From Actinopolyspora mortivallis DSM 44261 (GTDB taxonomy: Bacteria; Actinomycetota; Actinomycetes; Mycobacteriales; Pseudonocardiaceae), in assembly GCF_000384035.1 (NCBI RefSeq), contig NZ_KB913024.1:4007162-4071161 (forward strand): a stretch of DNA of 64,000 nucleotides, given 5' to 3'. The notes beneath the pieces are model-generated. The model had not been told where the DNA came from, searched no databases, and saw only the letters and a list, made by a program, of their open reading frames with translations. This document shows positions 11,229 through 21,350 of the stretch, piece by piece; within the stretch, counting starts at the first letter, position 1; the number at the start of each line of letters is the position of its first letter. The translations under genes and the position numbers were made by a program.

Positions 11229-12122
11229 GTGAGGCGCGTGATCGCGGACTGGTTGACCTCCTCCGCCGGGGCCGTTCGCCCCGGCGGCACGGCGAAGGCC
11301 GAACTCCTGGAGCTGGAACTCGCGGAATGCACGCTTCCCCCGCGCAGCGGCCGAACGTCCGGACACGAAGAGTCCGTCGTCGCGGGGAACCGGGTGTCGG
11401 AAGCCCCCACACGGCCGGTCATGCGTGCCGTCGACCCCGCCGTGGACAGCGGTTCGACGGGCGGTGCCCCCGTCGACCCCTTTCCCGACGGCAGGGGGAA
11501 CCTGCCGGGTTCCTCCGGGGAACACCTGCTGCAGCACGCCTACGACACGGTCAGGCGGGCCCGTCGGTTCTACGACGAGCAGGTGCTGGACCACCTCAAC
11601 CCGCGGATGAAGGAGTTCGTGGCCAAGACGGACCTGGCCTTCATCGCCACGGCGGACAGCCACGGCGAGTGCGACTCCAGCCTGCGCGCGGGACCGCCGG
11701 GTTTCGTCGTGGTCCTCGGCGACCGTCATCTGGCCTATCCCGAGTACCGGGGCAACGGGGTGATGGCCAGCCTCGGCAACATCAGTGAGAACCCCCACGT
11801 GGGCATGTTGTTGGTGGACTTCGTCACCGAGCTGATCGGGCTGCACGTCAACGGCAAGGCCCGCATCCTGGAGGACGCCGACCTCCGGGCGATCCACCCC
11901 GGACTGCCCGCCGAGTTCGAACGGGGCCGCAAACCCGAACGCTGGGTGGTCGTGCAGGTGGAGGAGGCCTATATCCACTGCCGCAAGCACATACCCCGCA
12001 TGGAACCGGTTCCCCGGAACCGGGCCTGGGGCAGCGACGACGTCAAGCGCAAGGGCGGGGACTACTTCGAGGCCAAGGGAACTCCCCGGCCGTGGCACGG
12101 CACCCAGCCCCAGCGGGGGTGA
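11229..12122 (+). CDS. Pyridoxamine 5'-phosphate oxidase-fold protein
   Basis: A protein of up to 297 residues. The split-barrel flavin domain covers roughly residues 125-285, with TDLAFIATADSHGECD, GNGVMASLGNI and VQVEEAYIHCRKHIP. This matches pyridoxamine-phosphate-oxidase-like proteins that bind FMN or F420 and reduce small substrates. The first ~110 residues are low in conservation character, so the true start may be further in, for example near the ATG at 11421. It lies 216 bp from the divergent flavohemoglobin-like gene, possibly sharing a redox or nitrosative-stress role. Confidence 0.75.
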   Translation: MRRVIADWLTSSAGAVRPGGTAKAELLELELAECTLPPRSGRTSGHEESVVAGNRVSEAPTRPVMRAVDPAVDSGSTGGAPVDPFPDGRGNLPGSSGEHLLQHAYDTVRRARRFYDEQVLDHLNPRMKEFVAKTDLAFIATADSHGECDSSLRAGPPGFVVVLGDRHLAYPEYRGNGVMASLGNISENPHVGMLLVDFVTELIGLHVNGKARILEDADLRAIHPGLPAEFERGRKPERWVVVQVEEAYIHCRKHIPRMEPVPRNRAWGSDDVKRKGGDYFEAKGTPRPWHGTQPQRG

Positions 12123-12276
12123 GCACCGGCGGGCCGACGCTGCCGTCACTCCGTGGTGTGGACGCGGGAGGCCCCGACACGGAGTAAAGCTCCGCTCTCC
12201 CGAGCTTGTGGGCCGGATGACCGCTCCACGACGGCTGCCGTCACACTGGGAGTGTCGGCGTCGGAGGGAGAGCCCG

Positions 12277-12771
12277 GTGGTGAGTGAAGGCCGCCCGCAG
12301 GAGCACCGTGCCGGGGAGGGCGGTGACCCCTTCCGTGGGGCGGAGCGTGACAGCGCCGCCGCCGAGGTCGAGCACGAGCTGGCGATGCTCTTCCGCAGGG
12401 CCCGCAAGATGTCCTCGACGGTGGCCGCCGAGATCCATCCCGAACTCGATCCGGCCTCCTACAGCCTGCTGTTGATGGTGGCCGACACGGGCTCGTTGCG
12501 TGCCATCGACGCGGCCGAGCGCATCGGCCTGGACAAGTCCACGGTGAGCAGGCAGGTGGCCAATCTGGTGCGGCTGGATCTGTTGAGTCGCGTGCCCGAT
12601 CCCGAGGACGGAAGGGCCCGGATCATCCAGCTCTCCGAGTCGGGCAGGGCCCGGCTGGACGCGGCGCGGGAGCGTCGGGCCCGCAGACTGCGGGACGACT
12701 TCGCCCAGTGGTCCACCGAGGACCTGCACCAGTTCGCGAGGTTGTTGGGCAAGCTCAACGCGATGTACTGA
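12277..12771 (+). CDS. MarR family transcriptional regulator
   Basis: A 164-residue winged-helix regulator. The recognition region contains AERIGLDKSTVSRQVANLVR (about residues 88-107) and the wing PDPEDGRARIIQLSESG. GTG 12277 is preceded by GGAGGGAG at 6 nt; a second GTG lies three bases on. It sits 128 bp upstream of another MarR gene on the same strand. Two different MarR regulators next to the MFS-YceI genes suggest that one or both control that operon. Ligand is unknown. Confidence 0.88.
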   Translation: MVSEGRPQEHRAGEGGDPFRGAERDSAAAEVEHELAMLFRRARKMSSTVAAEIHPELDPASYSLLLMVADTGSLRAIDAAERIGLDKSTVSRQVANLVRLDLLSRVPDPEDGRARIIQLSESGRARLDAARERRARRLRDDFAQWSTEDLHQFARLLGKLNAMY

Positions 12772-12843
12772 CCTCCGGACCTCCCGGTCCCGAAGGAGCC
12801 CCCGCTGGGCTCGGTGTGTCGGTGAGACCACATCCCCATTAAG

Positions 12844-12872
12844 TTGCTTGGTGAAACTAATATGTTTATAGT
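12844..12872 (+). promoter_or_regulatory. Promoter of the MarR-MFS-YceI operon
   Basis: TTGCTT (12844-12849) and TATAGT (12867-12872) lie 17 bp apart, close to the vegetative consensus. The region is AT-rich against its surroundings. The operator palindrome begins on the last base of the -10. Confidence 0.75.
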
Positions 12873-12888
12873 TGGTTGTACCAACCAA
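12872..12888. promoter_or_regulatory. MarR-type operator palindrome
   Basis: TTGGTTG-TAC-CAACCAA is a perfect 7+3+7 inverted repeat between the -10 and the ribosome site (AAAGGAG) of the MarR gene at 12900. Its size and position fit autorepression by that MarR protein. Confidence 0.8.
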
Positions 12889-12899
12889 AGGAGTTGGCG

Positions 12900-13388
12900 A
12901 TGACCGCACACACCGAAGCCTGCGGACAGCTGCTGGGGCCGCTTCGGACTCTGCTGGGGTTCCGGCAGACGGCACTGCAGCGGGCGTACCAGAGCGGGGA
13001 ACTGAGCACGTCCGGAACCGGGCTGCTGGCCGAACTCGTCCACGGCGGCGAGTCCCGGGCCTGCGACCTGGCGCACAGCCGTGTCGTGGACGCCTCGGTG
13101 GTGAGCAGGCAGTTGGGCCAGCTCGAACAGGAGGGACTGGTCGAACGCAGGCCCGATCCGGCCGATCGCCGGGTCTCCCTGCTGCGGGCCACCGAACGGG
13201 GCCGGCAGGTGCTGGCCGAGCGGGAGGCCCGGAAGGCGAGCTGGCTCAGCCACGCGCTGCGCGACTGGGACGAGGCCGACGTCGTCCACCTCACCGAGCT
13301 GCTGCGGGCCCTCTCGCGCGACCTGCTGGCCGCCTCCCGCGAAACGCTGTCCGGTCCGACCGAGACCACGGAGGAAGGAAACCGATGA
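12900..13388 (+). CDS. MarR family regulator, first gene of the MFS operon
   Basis: A 162-residue MarR protein starting at ATG 12900 behind AAAGGAG. The recognition helix is in VVDASVVSRQLGQLEQEG (about 60-77), and the wing contains RRPDPADRRVSLLRATERG. The stop overlaps the start of the MFS gene (ATGA). It probably represses its own operon through the palindrome at 12872-12888 and is relieved by a substrate of the exporter. This is inferred from layout. Confidence 0.9.
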   Translation: MTAHTEACGQLLGPLRTLLGFRQTALQRAYQSGELSTSGTGLLAELVHGGESRACDLAHSRVVDASVVSRQLGQLEQEGLVERRPDPADRRVSLLRATERGRQVLAEREARKASWLSHALRDWDEADVVHLTELLRALSRDLLAASRETLSGPTETTEEGNR

Positions 13389-16072
13389 CGACACCGGGCC
13401 TCGCGGCCGAGGACGACGCCGCTCCACCGGGTACCGGTCAGCGGGAAGGAAGACACAGCGCCCCGGCAGCCGGAGACGGGGCCGGTGGGGAGGCGATGAC
13501 CCACCGACAGGTGCTCAAGGCGCTCGTCGGTCTGATGCTGGCGCTGCTGGTGGCCATCCTCAGCTCCACCATCGTGTCCAACGCGCTGCCTCGGATCACC
13601 GCCGAACTCAACGGCACCCAGGGCCAGTACACCTGGGTGGTCACGGCGATGCTGCTGACCTCCACGGCCACCACCCCGCTGTGGGGCAAGCTCTCCGACC
13701 TGTTCAGCAAGAAACTGCTCTACCAGCTGTCCATCGCCGTGTTCACCCTCGGCTCGGTGCTCGGCGGCTTCGCGCAGTCGATGTCCATGCTGATCGTCTT
13801 CCGCGCGGTCCAGGGCGTCGGCATGGGTGGTATGCAGGCCCTGATCCAGGTGGTCATCGCCGCCATGGTCGCCCCGCGCGACCGCGGTCGCTACACCGGA
13901 TACATCGGGGCGACCTTCGCGGTGGCCACGACGAGCGGACCGCTGGTGGGCGGTCTGATCGTGGACTCCCCACTCGGATGGCGCTGGTGCTTCTGGGTGA
14001 CGGCTCCGATCGCGGTGATCGCCTTCCTCGTACTGGGGCGTGTGCTGCGGCTGCCCGTGGTCAAACGGGACGTCTCGATCGACTGGTTCGGGGCCCTGTT
14101 CCTGGTCGGCGGGGTCAGCCTGCTGCTGGCCTGGGTGTCGTTGGCCGGCAAGCAGTTCGACTGGCTGTCCTGGCAGACCACCGCGTTCGTCGCGGGGGGA
14201 CTGGTGGCCCTGGTGGTGGCCGTGTTCATCGAGACCAGGGTGCGGGAGCCGATCGTGCCGCTGGGGATGTTCCGCAACTCCACCGTCACCCTGGCCGTGA
14301 TCGCGATGGTCTCCGTGGGAACCGCCATGTTCGGCGGTTCGGTGTTTCTGGCCCAGTACTTCCAGCTCGGACGTGGCTACAGCCCCACCGAGGCCGGGCT
14401 GATGACGCTGCCGATGGTGCTCGGCCTGTTCGTGTCCTCCACGGTCTCGGGTCAGATCATCTCCCGGGTCACGGGCCGGATCAAGCCGTTCCTCATCGGC
14501 GGGGCCCTGGTGCTCACCCTGGGGATGGGGCTGCTGAGCACGATCGACTCGCACACTCCGCTGCCGGTCGTGGACGTCTACCTCGCCCTGATGGGGATCG
14601 GCGTGGGTGCGCTGATGCAGAACCTCGTGCTCGCGGTGCAGAACAGCGTGGGTATCCGGGACATGGGCTCGGTCACCTCGGTGGTGACGTTCTTCCGCAC
14701 CCTGGGGGGTTCGGCCGGGGTCTCCGTGCTCGGCGCGGTGCTGGGCTCGCGGGTCTCGGACTACGTCAGCGACGGGCTGGCCGAGCTGCCCGGCGGTGCC
14801 TCGGCGCCGAGCGTCAGTGGTTCGGGGGGTGTGTCCCTGGACATCGGTGCGCTGCCCGCTCCGATCGAGGCGATCGTGCGCGACTCCTACGGCACGGCCA
14901 TCGGGGACCTGTTCCTCATCTCGGCGTGCATCTCGGTGGTCACCCTGATCGCCGTGTTGGTGATCCGCGAGGTTCCGCTGCGGACCACCGTCGACAAGCA
15001 CGACTCCCCGTCCGGGGATCGGGCTGTGGAAAATTCCGGCGAGCTTGTGGACAACTCGCCGAGCGGTCGCACCGGATCGGCGACCGGTGCGGTGGCTTCG
15101 GCGCAGCCGATCAGGCGTGAAGGGGACGTTGTGGAGGCGACGGGACGCACTGTGCACACAGCGGAAGGGGTTGTGGACAACTCTGTGGACAGGCCTGGGG
15201 ACAACCCTGGGGAGAACTCGGTCGAGGGCTGGTCACCGGCTTCATCCGACGGTGGGTCGGGCAGGCACGCCCGCGAGGTGAACGGGACGAGCTTCGCCGG
15301 TTCGCTCCACCCCGGTGACGGAGCGGTGACCGTTCACGGGGTGGTGCGCGGGCCGGGCGGTGTTCCCCTGGCCGAGGCGGTGCTGACCCTGACCGACTCC
15401 CTGGGGAACCAGATAGACCGCACCCGTTCGGATGAACAGGGGCACTATCGCGTGACGCCGACCGGCGGCGGAACGTACGTGCTGATCGCCGCCGCCGGTG
15501 ACTACCAGCCCACGGCCTCCATGATCGTCGTCTCCGGACGCGCGGTGCGGCACGACGTCGAACTCTCCGGAGGGGCGAGCCTGGTCGGCATGGTCCACAG
15601 CGGGCCGGTCCCCGTGCCGGAGGCCACGGTCGTGCTCACCGACGTGCGGGGCAGCGTCGTGGCGGCGACCCGCACCGGAAGCGGTGGTGGCTACGAGCTG
15701 TCCGACCTGCTCACAGGTTCCTACGCCCTCACGGTGACCGCCGAGGGCTACCAGCCGGTCAGCACCGAGGTCACCGTCTCCGAGGGCAGACAGGTCACGC
15801 TCGACGTGGCCCTGGAGGCGGGAGCGCGGGTCAGCGGTGTCGTCCGTTCCGCCCGGATGGGCCACGTGGTCCCGGAGGCCCAGGTGACCCTGCTGGACGC
15901 CGCCGGCGGGGTGGTCGCCTCCACCGTCACCGACACGGACGGCTCCTACGAGTTCACCGACCTCTCCCACGGCGAGTACACCGTGATCGCCACCGGTTAC
16001 CCACCCGCCGCGAACACGGTGCGGGTCCAGCAGGAGCAGGTCGGCTACGACATCGCCCTCGGGCTGGAGTGA
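13385..16072 (+). CDS. 14-TM MFS (DHA2-type) exporter fused to three beta-sandwich repeats
   Basis: An 895-residue fusion. Residues ~40-540 form a DHA2-type drug-proton antiporter with GKLSDLFSKK between helices 2 and 3 and an antiporter motif around YIGATFAVATTSGPLVGG. A linker of about 100 residues follows (~545-647), rich in Asp/Asn/Ser/Gly with repeated VDN motifs. Three carboxypeptidase-regulatory-like repeats then start near residues 648, 729 and 812. Each shows the pattern V-xG-V ... V-L-T ... D-xxG-xY-xx-xxL-xxG-xY. With 14 helices the C-terminus should be cytoplasmic, an unusual place for such domains. It overlaps the MarR stop by four bases. The substrate is unknown. Confidence 0.9.
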   Translation: MTTPGLAAEDDAAPPGTGQREGRHSAPAAGDGAGGEAMTHRQVLKALVGLMLALLVAILSSTIVSNALPRITAELNGTQGQYTWVVTAMLLTSTATTPLWGKLSDLFSKKLLYQLSIAVFTLGSVLGGFAQSMSMLIVFRAVQGVGMGGMQALIQVVIAAMVAPRDRGRYTGYIGATFAVATTSGPLVGGLIVDSPLGWRWCFWVTAPIAVIAFLVLGRVLRLPVVKRDVSIDWFGALFLVGGVSLLLAWVSLAGKQFDWLSWQTTAFVAGGLVALVVAVFIETRVREPIVPLGMFRNSTVTLAVIAMVSVGTAMFGGSVFLAQYFQLGRGYSPTEAGLMTLPMVLGLFVSSTVSGQIISRVTGRIKPFLIGGALVLTLGMGLLSTIDSHTPLPVVDVYLALMGIGVGALMQNLVLAVQNSVGIRDMGSVTSVVTFFRTLGGSAGVSVLGAVLGSRVSDYVSDGLAELPGGASAPSVSGSGGVSLDIGALPAPIEAIVRDSYGTAIGDLFLISACISVVTLIAVLVIREVPLRTTVDKHDSPSGDRAVENSGELVDNSPSGRTGSATGAVASAQPIRREGDVVEATGRTVHTAEGVVDNSVDRPGDNPGENSVEGWSPASSDGGSGRHAREVNGTSFAGSLHPGDGAVTVHGVVRGPGGVPLAEAVLTLTDSLGNQIDRTRSDEQGHYRVTPTGGGTYVLIAAAGDYQPTASMIVVSGRAVRHDVELSGGASLVGMVHSGPVPVPEATVVLTDVRGSVVAATRTGSGGGYELSDLLTGSYALTVTAEGYQPVSTEVTVSEGRQVTLDVALEAGARVSGVVRSARMGHVVPEAQVTLLDAAGGVVASTVTDTDGSYEFTDLSHGEYTVIATGYPPAANTVRVQQEQVGYDIALGLE
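15025..15218. repeat. Cluster of DnaA-box-like 9-mers and a 12-bp tandem repeat inside the MFS gene
   Basis: Two exact reverse-strand copies of TTGTCCACA lie at 15046-15054 and 15172-15180. Near matches are at 15025-15033, 15184-15192 and 15196-15204. The last three of these start exactly 12 bp apart, within four 12-bp units (15171-15218). The boxes use codons uncommon in this gene (CTT, GTT, TCT, GCT). The cluster could titrate DnaA or could simply be a repetitive linker. Confidence 0.55.
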
Positions 16073-16145
16073 CCTTGTCGAGTCCGTTCGCCCACGAGCG
16101 GGGCGCGGTGTCACCACGTCCCGCCGATCACGAGAGGAAGACCGG

Positions 16146-17000
16146 ATGACTGCCGGGCAGGAGGACACAGACGGGCACGGCGAGCCGACGGGCGGGGCGG
16201 TCACGGTGCGGGTGCTTTCGCTCGGTGGCCTGCCCCTGCCCGACGCGGTGTTGACCGTCACCGACGGTTCCGGGGCGCAGCGGGGTCGGGTGCGGGCCGA
16301 CTCCGAGGGGATCGCCAGCGCCCCGGAGCTGCCCGCGGGGCGCCACACGGCCATCATCACCGCGCTGGGACACCAGCCCACGGCGCGGACCGCCGTGGTG
16401 CGCCCCGGGCACGAGAGCGAGCTGGGCACGGTCGAGCTGTCCCCGGTCGGCGGTTCCGAACTGCCCGAACCGGGGCTGTGGCGCATCGACCCCGCCCACT
16501 CCTCCGTGCGCGCGACGGCGCGGCATCTTGGCATCACCAGCATCCACGGGCGGTTCAACGAGTTCGAGGGCCACATCCGGGTGGCCCGGCCCGTGGAGTC
16601 CTCCGAGGTGCGGGTGGGCATCGTCGCCTCCAGCGTGGACACCGGAAACGCCCAGCGGGACGAGCACCTGCGCAGCGCCGACTTCCTGGACGTGGCCAAC
16701 CATCCGGAGATCACCTTCGAGACGGTCGGGATCCGGCGCGGGCAGGACGAGCGGTGGGACCTGGACGGCAGGCTCACCCTGTGCGGGGTGACCAGGCCGG
16801 TTCGGCTGGAGACCGAGTTCACCGGCAAGGGGCCGGACCCCTGGGGCGGCACCCGGGCCTCGGCCACGGCGACGACCTTCCTGCGCAGGGAGGACTTCGC
16901 CATGACCTTCAACCAGCCGTTGAGCACCGGGATCGCGGCGATCGGCACCACCCTGCGCGTCGATATCGACGTGCAGGCCGTGTTGGTGGAAGGTGCCTGA
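16146..17000 (+). CDS. YceI family protein with N-terminal carboxypeptidase-regulatory-like domain
   Basis: A 284-residue protein. Residues ~15-100 form a beta-sandwich with the same pattern as the repeats in the MFS fusion just upstream (LPLPDAVLTVTDGSG ... GHQPTARTAVV). Residues ~110-284 are a YceI lipocalin-like barrel, from GLWRIDPAHSSVRATARHL to FLDVANHPEITF and NQPLSTG. YceI proteins bind polyisoprenoid or amphiphilic lipids. No signal peptide is visible, so it should be cytoplasmic. ATG follows GAGAGGAAG, 73 bp after the MFS stop; it is likely the last gene of the operon. It may carry a hydrophobic substrate to or from the exporter; that is inference. Confidence 0.88.
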   Translation: MTAGQEDTDGHGEPTGGAVTVRVLSLGGLPLPDAVLTVTDGSGAQRGRVRADSEGIASAPELPAGRHTAIITALGHQPTARTAVVRPGHESELGTVELSPVGGSELPEPGLWRIDPAHSSVRATARHLGITSIHGRFNEFEGHIRVARPVESSEVRVGIVASSVDTGNAQRDEHLRSADFLDVANHPEITFETVGIRRGQDERWDLDGRLTLCGVTRPVRLETEFTGKGPDPWGGTRASATATTFLRREDFAMTFNQPLSTGIAAIGTTLRVDIDVQAVLVEGA

Positions 17001-17086
17001 GGCGGACCGGGGGAGCGGTGTTGACGTCGAGTGAACTGTAGGATCGCGGATCCTCTCCGGACCCTTTCCGACGTCTCGGAGACTTC

Positions 17087-17320
17087 GTGATCCTGGTTAC
17101 TTCGGCCACCGGCAACATCGGTCCTCCCGTCCTGTTCGAGGGGCTGAGCGTCGAACAGGCCCGTGAGCACATGGGACACCTGCCCGAGGAGCTGGTCGGG
17201 GACATGCTCTCGACCTCCGGACGGGATCCCGGCGTGTTGGACACCGTCCGGGAGGTCACGGGCGTGCCCGCCCGAACCTTCCGGCAGTGGGCGCGGCGGA
17301 ACATCGCCGCGTTCGGCTGA
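17087..17320 (+). pseudogene. Internally deleted NAD(P)-binding (NmrA-like) gene remnant
   Basis: The 77-codon frame begins MILVTSATGNIG, the dinucleotide-binding start of NmrA-like atypical SDR proteins. It ends VREVTGVPARTFRQWARRNIAAF, which resembles the C-terminal end of the same ~280-residue family. The ~200 residues between are missing, including the rest of the Rossmann fold. It therefore looks like a gene that lost its middle by an in-frame deletion. It could still make a small peptide, but it cannot be an active oxidoreductase. A good terminator follows it. Confidence 0.7.
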
Positions 17321-17344
17321 GCTCGTGCCCGAGAGCCCGCCAAC

Positions 17345-17388
17345 GGCCGGGCGGCGGTTCCACGGTCGGTTCCGCCGCCCGGCCTTTT
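17345..17388 (+). terminator. Terminator after the NmrA-like remnant
   Basis: A 13-bp GC-rich stem (17345-17357 with 17372-17384) with a 14-nt loop is followed by TTTT. It separates the remnant from the clpB promoter. Confidence 0.88.
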
Positions 17389-17484
17389 CTCGCGGAGGGC
17401 CTCGCCGGCGTGTCGCGGAGCACAGCGTGCCGCCCGTCTCCCGTGATCGAGGAAGGATTACACGCGCTCAGTTATGTCGTTATA

Positions 17485-17505
17485 CTTGAGTCAGAAAGAC
17501 TCAAG
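17485..17505. promoter_or_regulatory. HAIR operator of clpB
   Basis: CTTGAGT-N7-ACTCAAG is a perfect HAIR 105 bp upstream of clpB. It overlaps a probable -10, TTATAC at 17480-17485. This places clpB under HspR control together with the dnaK operon. Confidence 0.93.
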
Positions 17506-17609
17506 TTTGTTTCCACGGTGGCTGAGAGTTCGGGTTCGTAGGCCACCGGACGCTCGACGACATGCGCTCTCGGCGCGGGAGCGGTGTCCTCGGTACGGAG
17601 AGGTGAGAC

Positions 17610-20192
<2,583 letters not shown>

Positions 20193-20209
20193 GCCGGCGA
20201 GACCGCCCC

Positions 20210-20242
20210 GTCGGGACCCACCGGATACCGGTGCGTCCCGAC
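20210..20242. terminator. Hairpin between convergent clpB and LysR genes
   Basis: GTCGGGAC (20210-20217) pairs with GTCCCGAC (20235-20242), with a further inner CACCGG/CCGGTG stem. It probably ends transcription from both sides. Confidence 0.75.
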
Positions 20243-20258
20243 TCCGCGCCCTGCTCGT

Positions 20259-21188
20259 TCACTGCTCCCGCAGCGCGATGGCGAGCAGGTCACGCGCCGG
20301 CCCGCGCGGGAGGGTGCCCTCCGGCCACACCGCGCACAGGGTTCGGGTCAGGTCCAGGTCGGTGACGTCCAGCCGCACGAGCGTTCCGGCGGCGAGTTCC
20401 GCGCCCACGGCACGCGCGCTGAGCACGGCGGGACCGAGCCCTCCGGTCACGGCCGCCTTGATCGCGGTGGTGGAGGAGACCTCCAGCGCCGGGGCGGGGG
20501 CCTCGACGCCGAGCTGCTTCTCCAGGGCCCGTTCGAGCGCCTGACGGGTGCCGGAGCCGGGTTCCCGGCCGACCAGGGAGGCGGCGGCCAGCTCCTCGGC
20601 CCTGGGGCTCCGTCGGCGGTGGGCCCAGGGGTGTGTGGGCGACACGACCAGCACGAGCTCGTCCCGGGCGACCCGCCGGGCGGACAGCCCGCTCGGCACG
20701 TCGGGACTTTCGACGAAGCCGATGTCGACCGAGTCCGCCAGGACCTCGGCCACGACCTCGGCCGAGTTGCCCGAGTTCAGGGCGACCACGGTGTCGGGGT
20801 CGGTGGCCCGCAGGGCGATCAGCCAGCGCGGCAGCAGGTACTCGGCCACGGTCAGGCTCGCCGCGATCCGGACGTGGCCGTGCCGGTCGGCGCGCAGCGC
20901 CGCGACACCGGCGGCCAGGTTCGAGGCCGCCTCCACCGCCGCCTGGGCCCAGCTGGCCACGAGCTCTCCCGCCGTGGTCAACCGGCTTCCCCGGGGGCGG
21001 CGTTCGAGCAGCGCGGTGCCGACCTCGGCTTCGAGCCGGCGCAGTCGGGCGCTGGCGGCGGGCTGGGACATGCCGTGCGCCCGGGCCGCCTGTCCGATGC
21101 TGCCGAGTTCGGCCACGCTCAGCAGTAGGTCGTATCCGGTCAGGTCGCGCACCTGCTGCGGCAGCGGTCGGGAGGCGGAGGAGTCCAC
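20259..21188 (-). CDS. LysR family transcriptional regulator
   Basis: A 309-residue LysR protein from GTG 21188, which has GAAGG 9 nt upstream; an in-frame TTG lies three codons earlier. The winged helix contains ELGSIGQAARAHGMSQPAASARLRRLE (motif core MSQPAASARL, about 40-50). The periplasmic-binding-like effector domain follows from about 90. It is divergent from the TDT transporter at 21351 and most likely regulates it, as is usual for LysR genes. M. tuberculosis Rv0377 is a comparable LysR near clpB. The effector is unknown. Confidence 0.9.
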   Translation of the reverse strand: MDSSASRPLPQQVRDLTGYDLLLSVAELGSIGQAARAHGMSQPAASARLRRLEAEVGTALLERRPRGSRLTTAGELVASWAQAAVEAASNLAAGVAALRADRHGHVRIAASLTVAEYLLPRWLIALRATDPDTVVALNSGNSAEVVAEVLADSVDIGFVESPDVPSGLSARRVARDELVLVVSPTHPWAHRRRSPRAEELAAASLVGREPGSGTRQALERALEKQLGVEAPAPALEVSSTTAIKAAVTGGLGPAVLSARAVGAELAAGTLVRLDVTDLDLTRTLCAVWPEGTLPRGPARDLLAIALREQ

Positions 21189-21350
21189 AGCACACAACCT
21201 TCGTTCGGGTGGGCGACAGGCGGGGTGGCGTTCCGTCGGGCCGGGCGGGCCCGGAGCCCGCGCACCACGCCACGAGCCATAGGCACAGCCTATGCATCCC
21301 CAACGGGCCTGGGTCTACCCGAGGTCGTCCGGGCGGACCAGGGTGGAGGC

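Noticed and set aside
13681-15120. 479-codon plus-strand frame inside the MFS gene
   Set aside because: Arg/Gly/Ala-rich shadow of the transporter frame; no domain.
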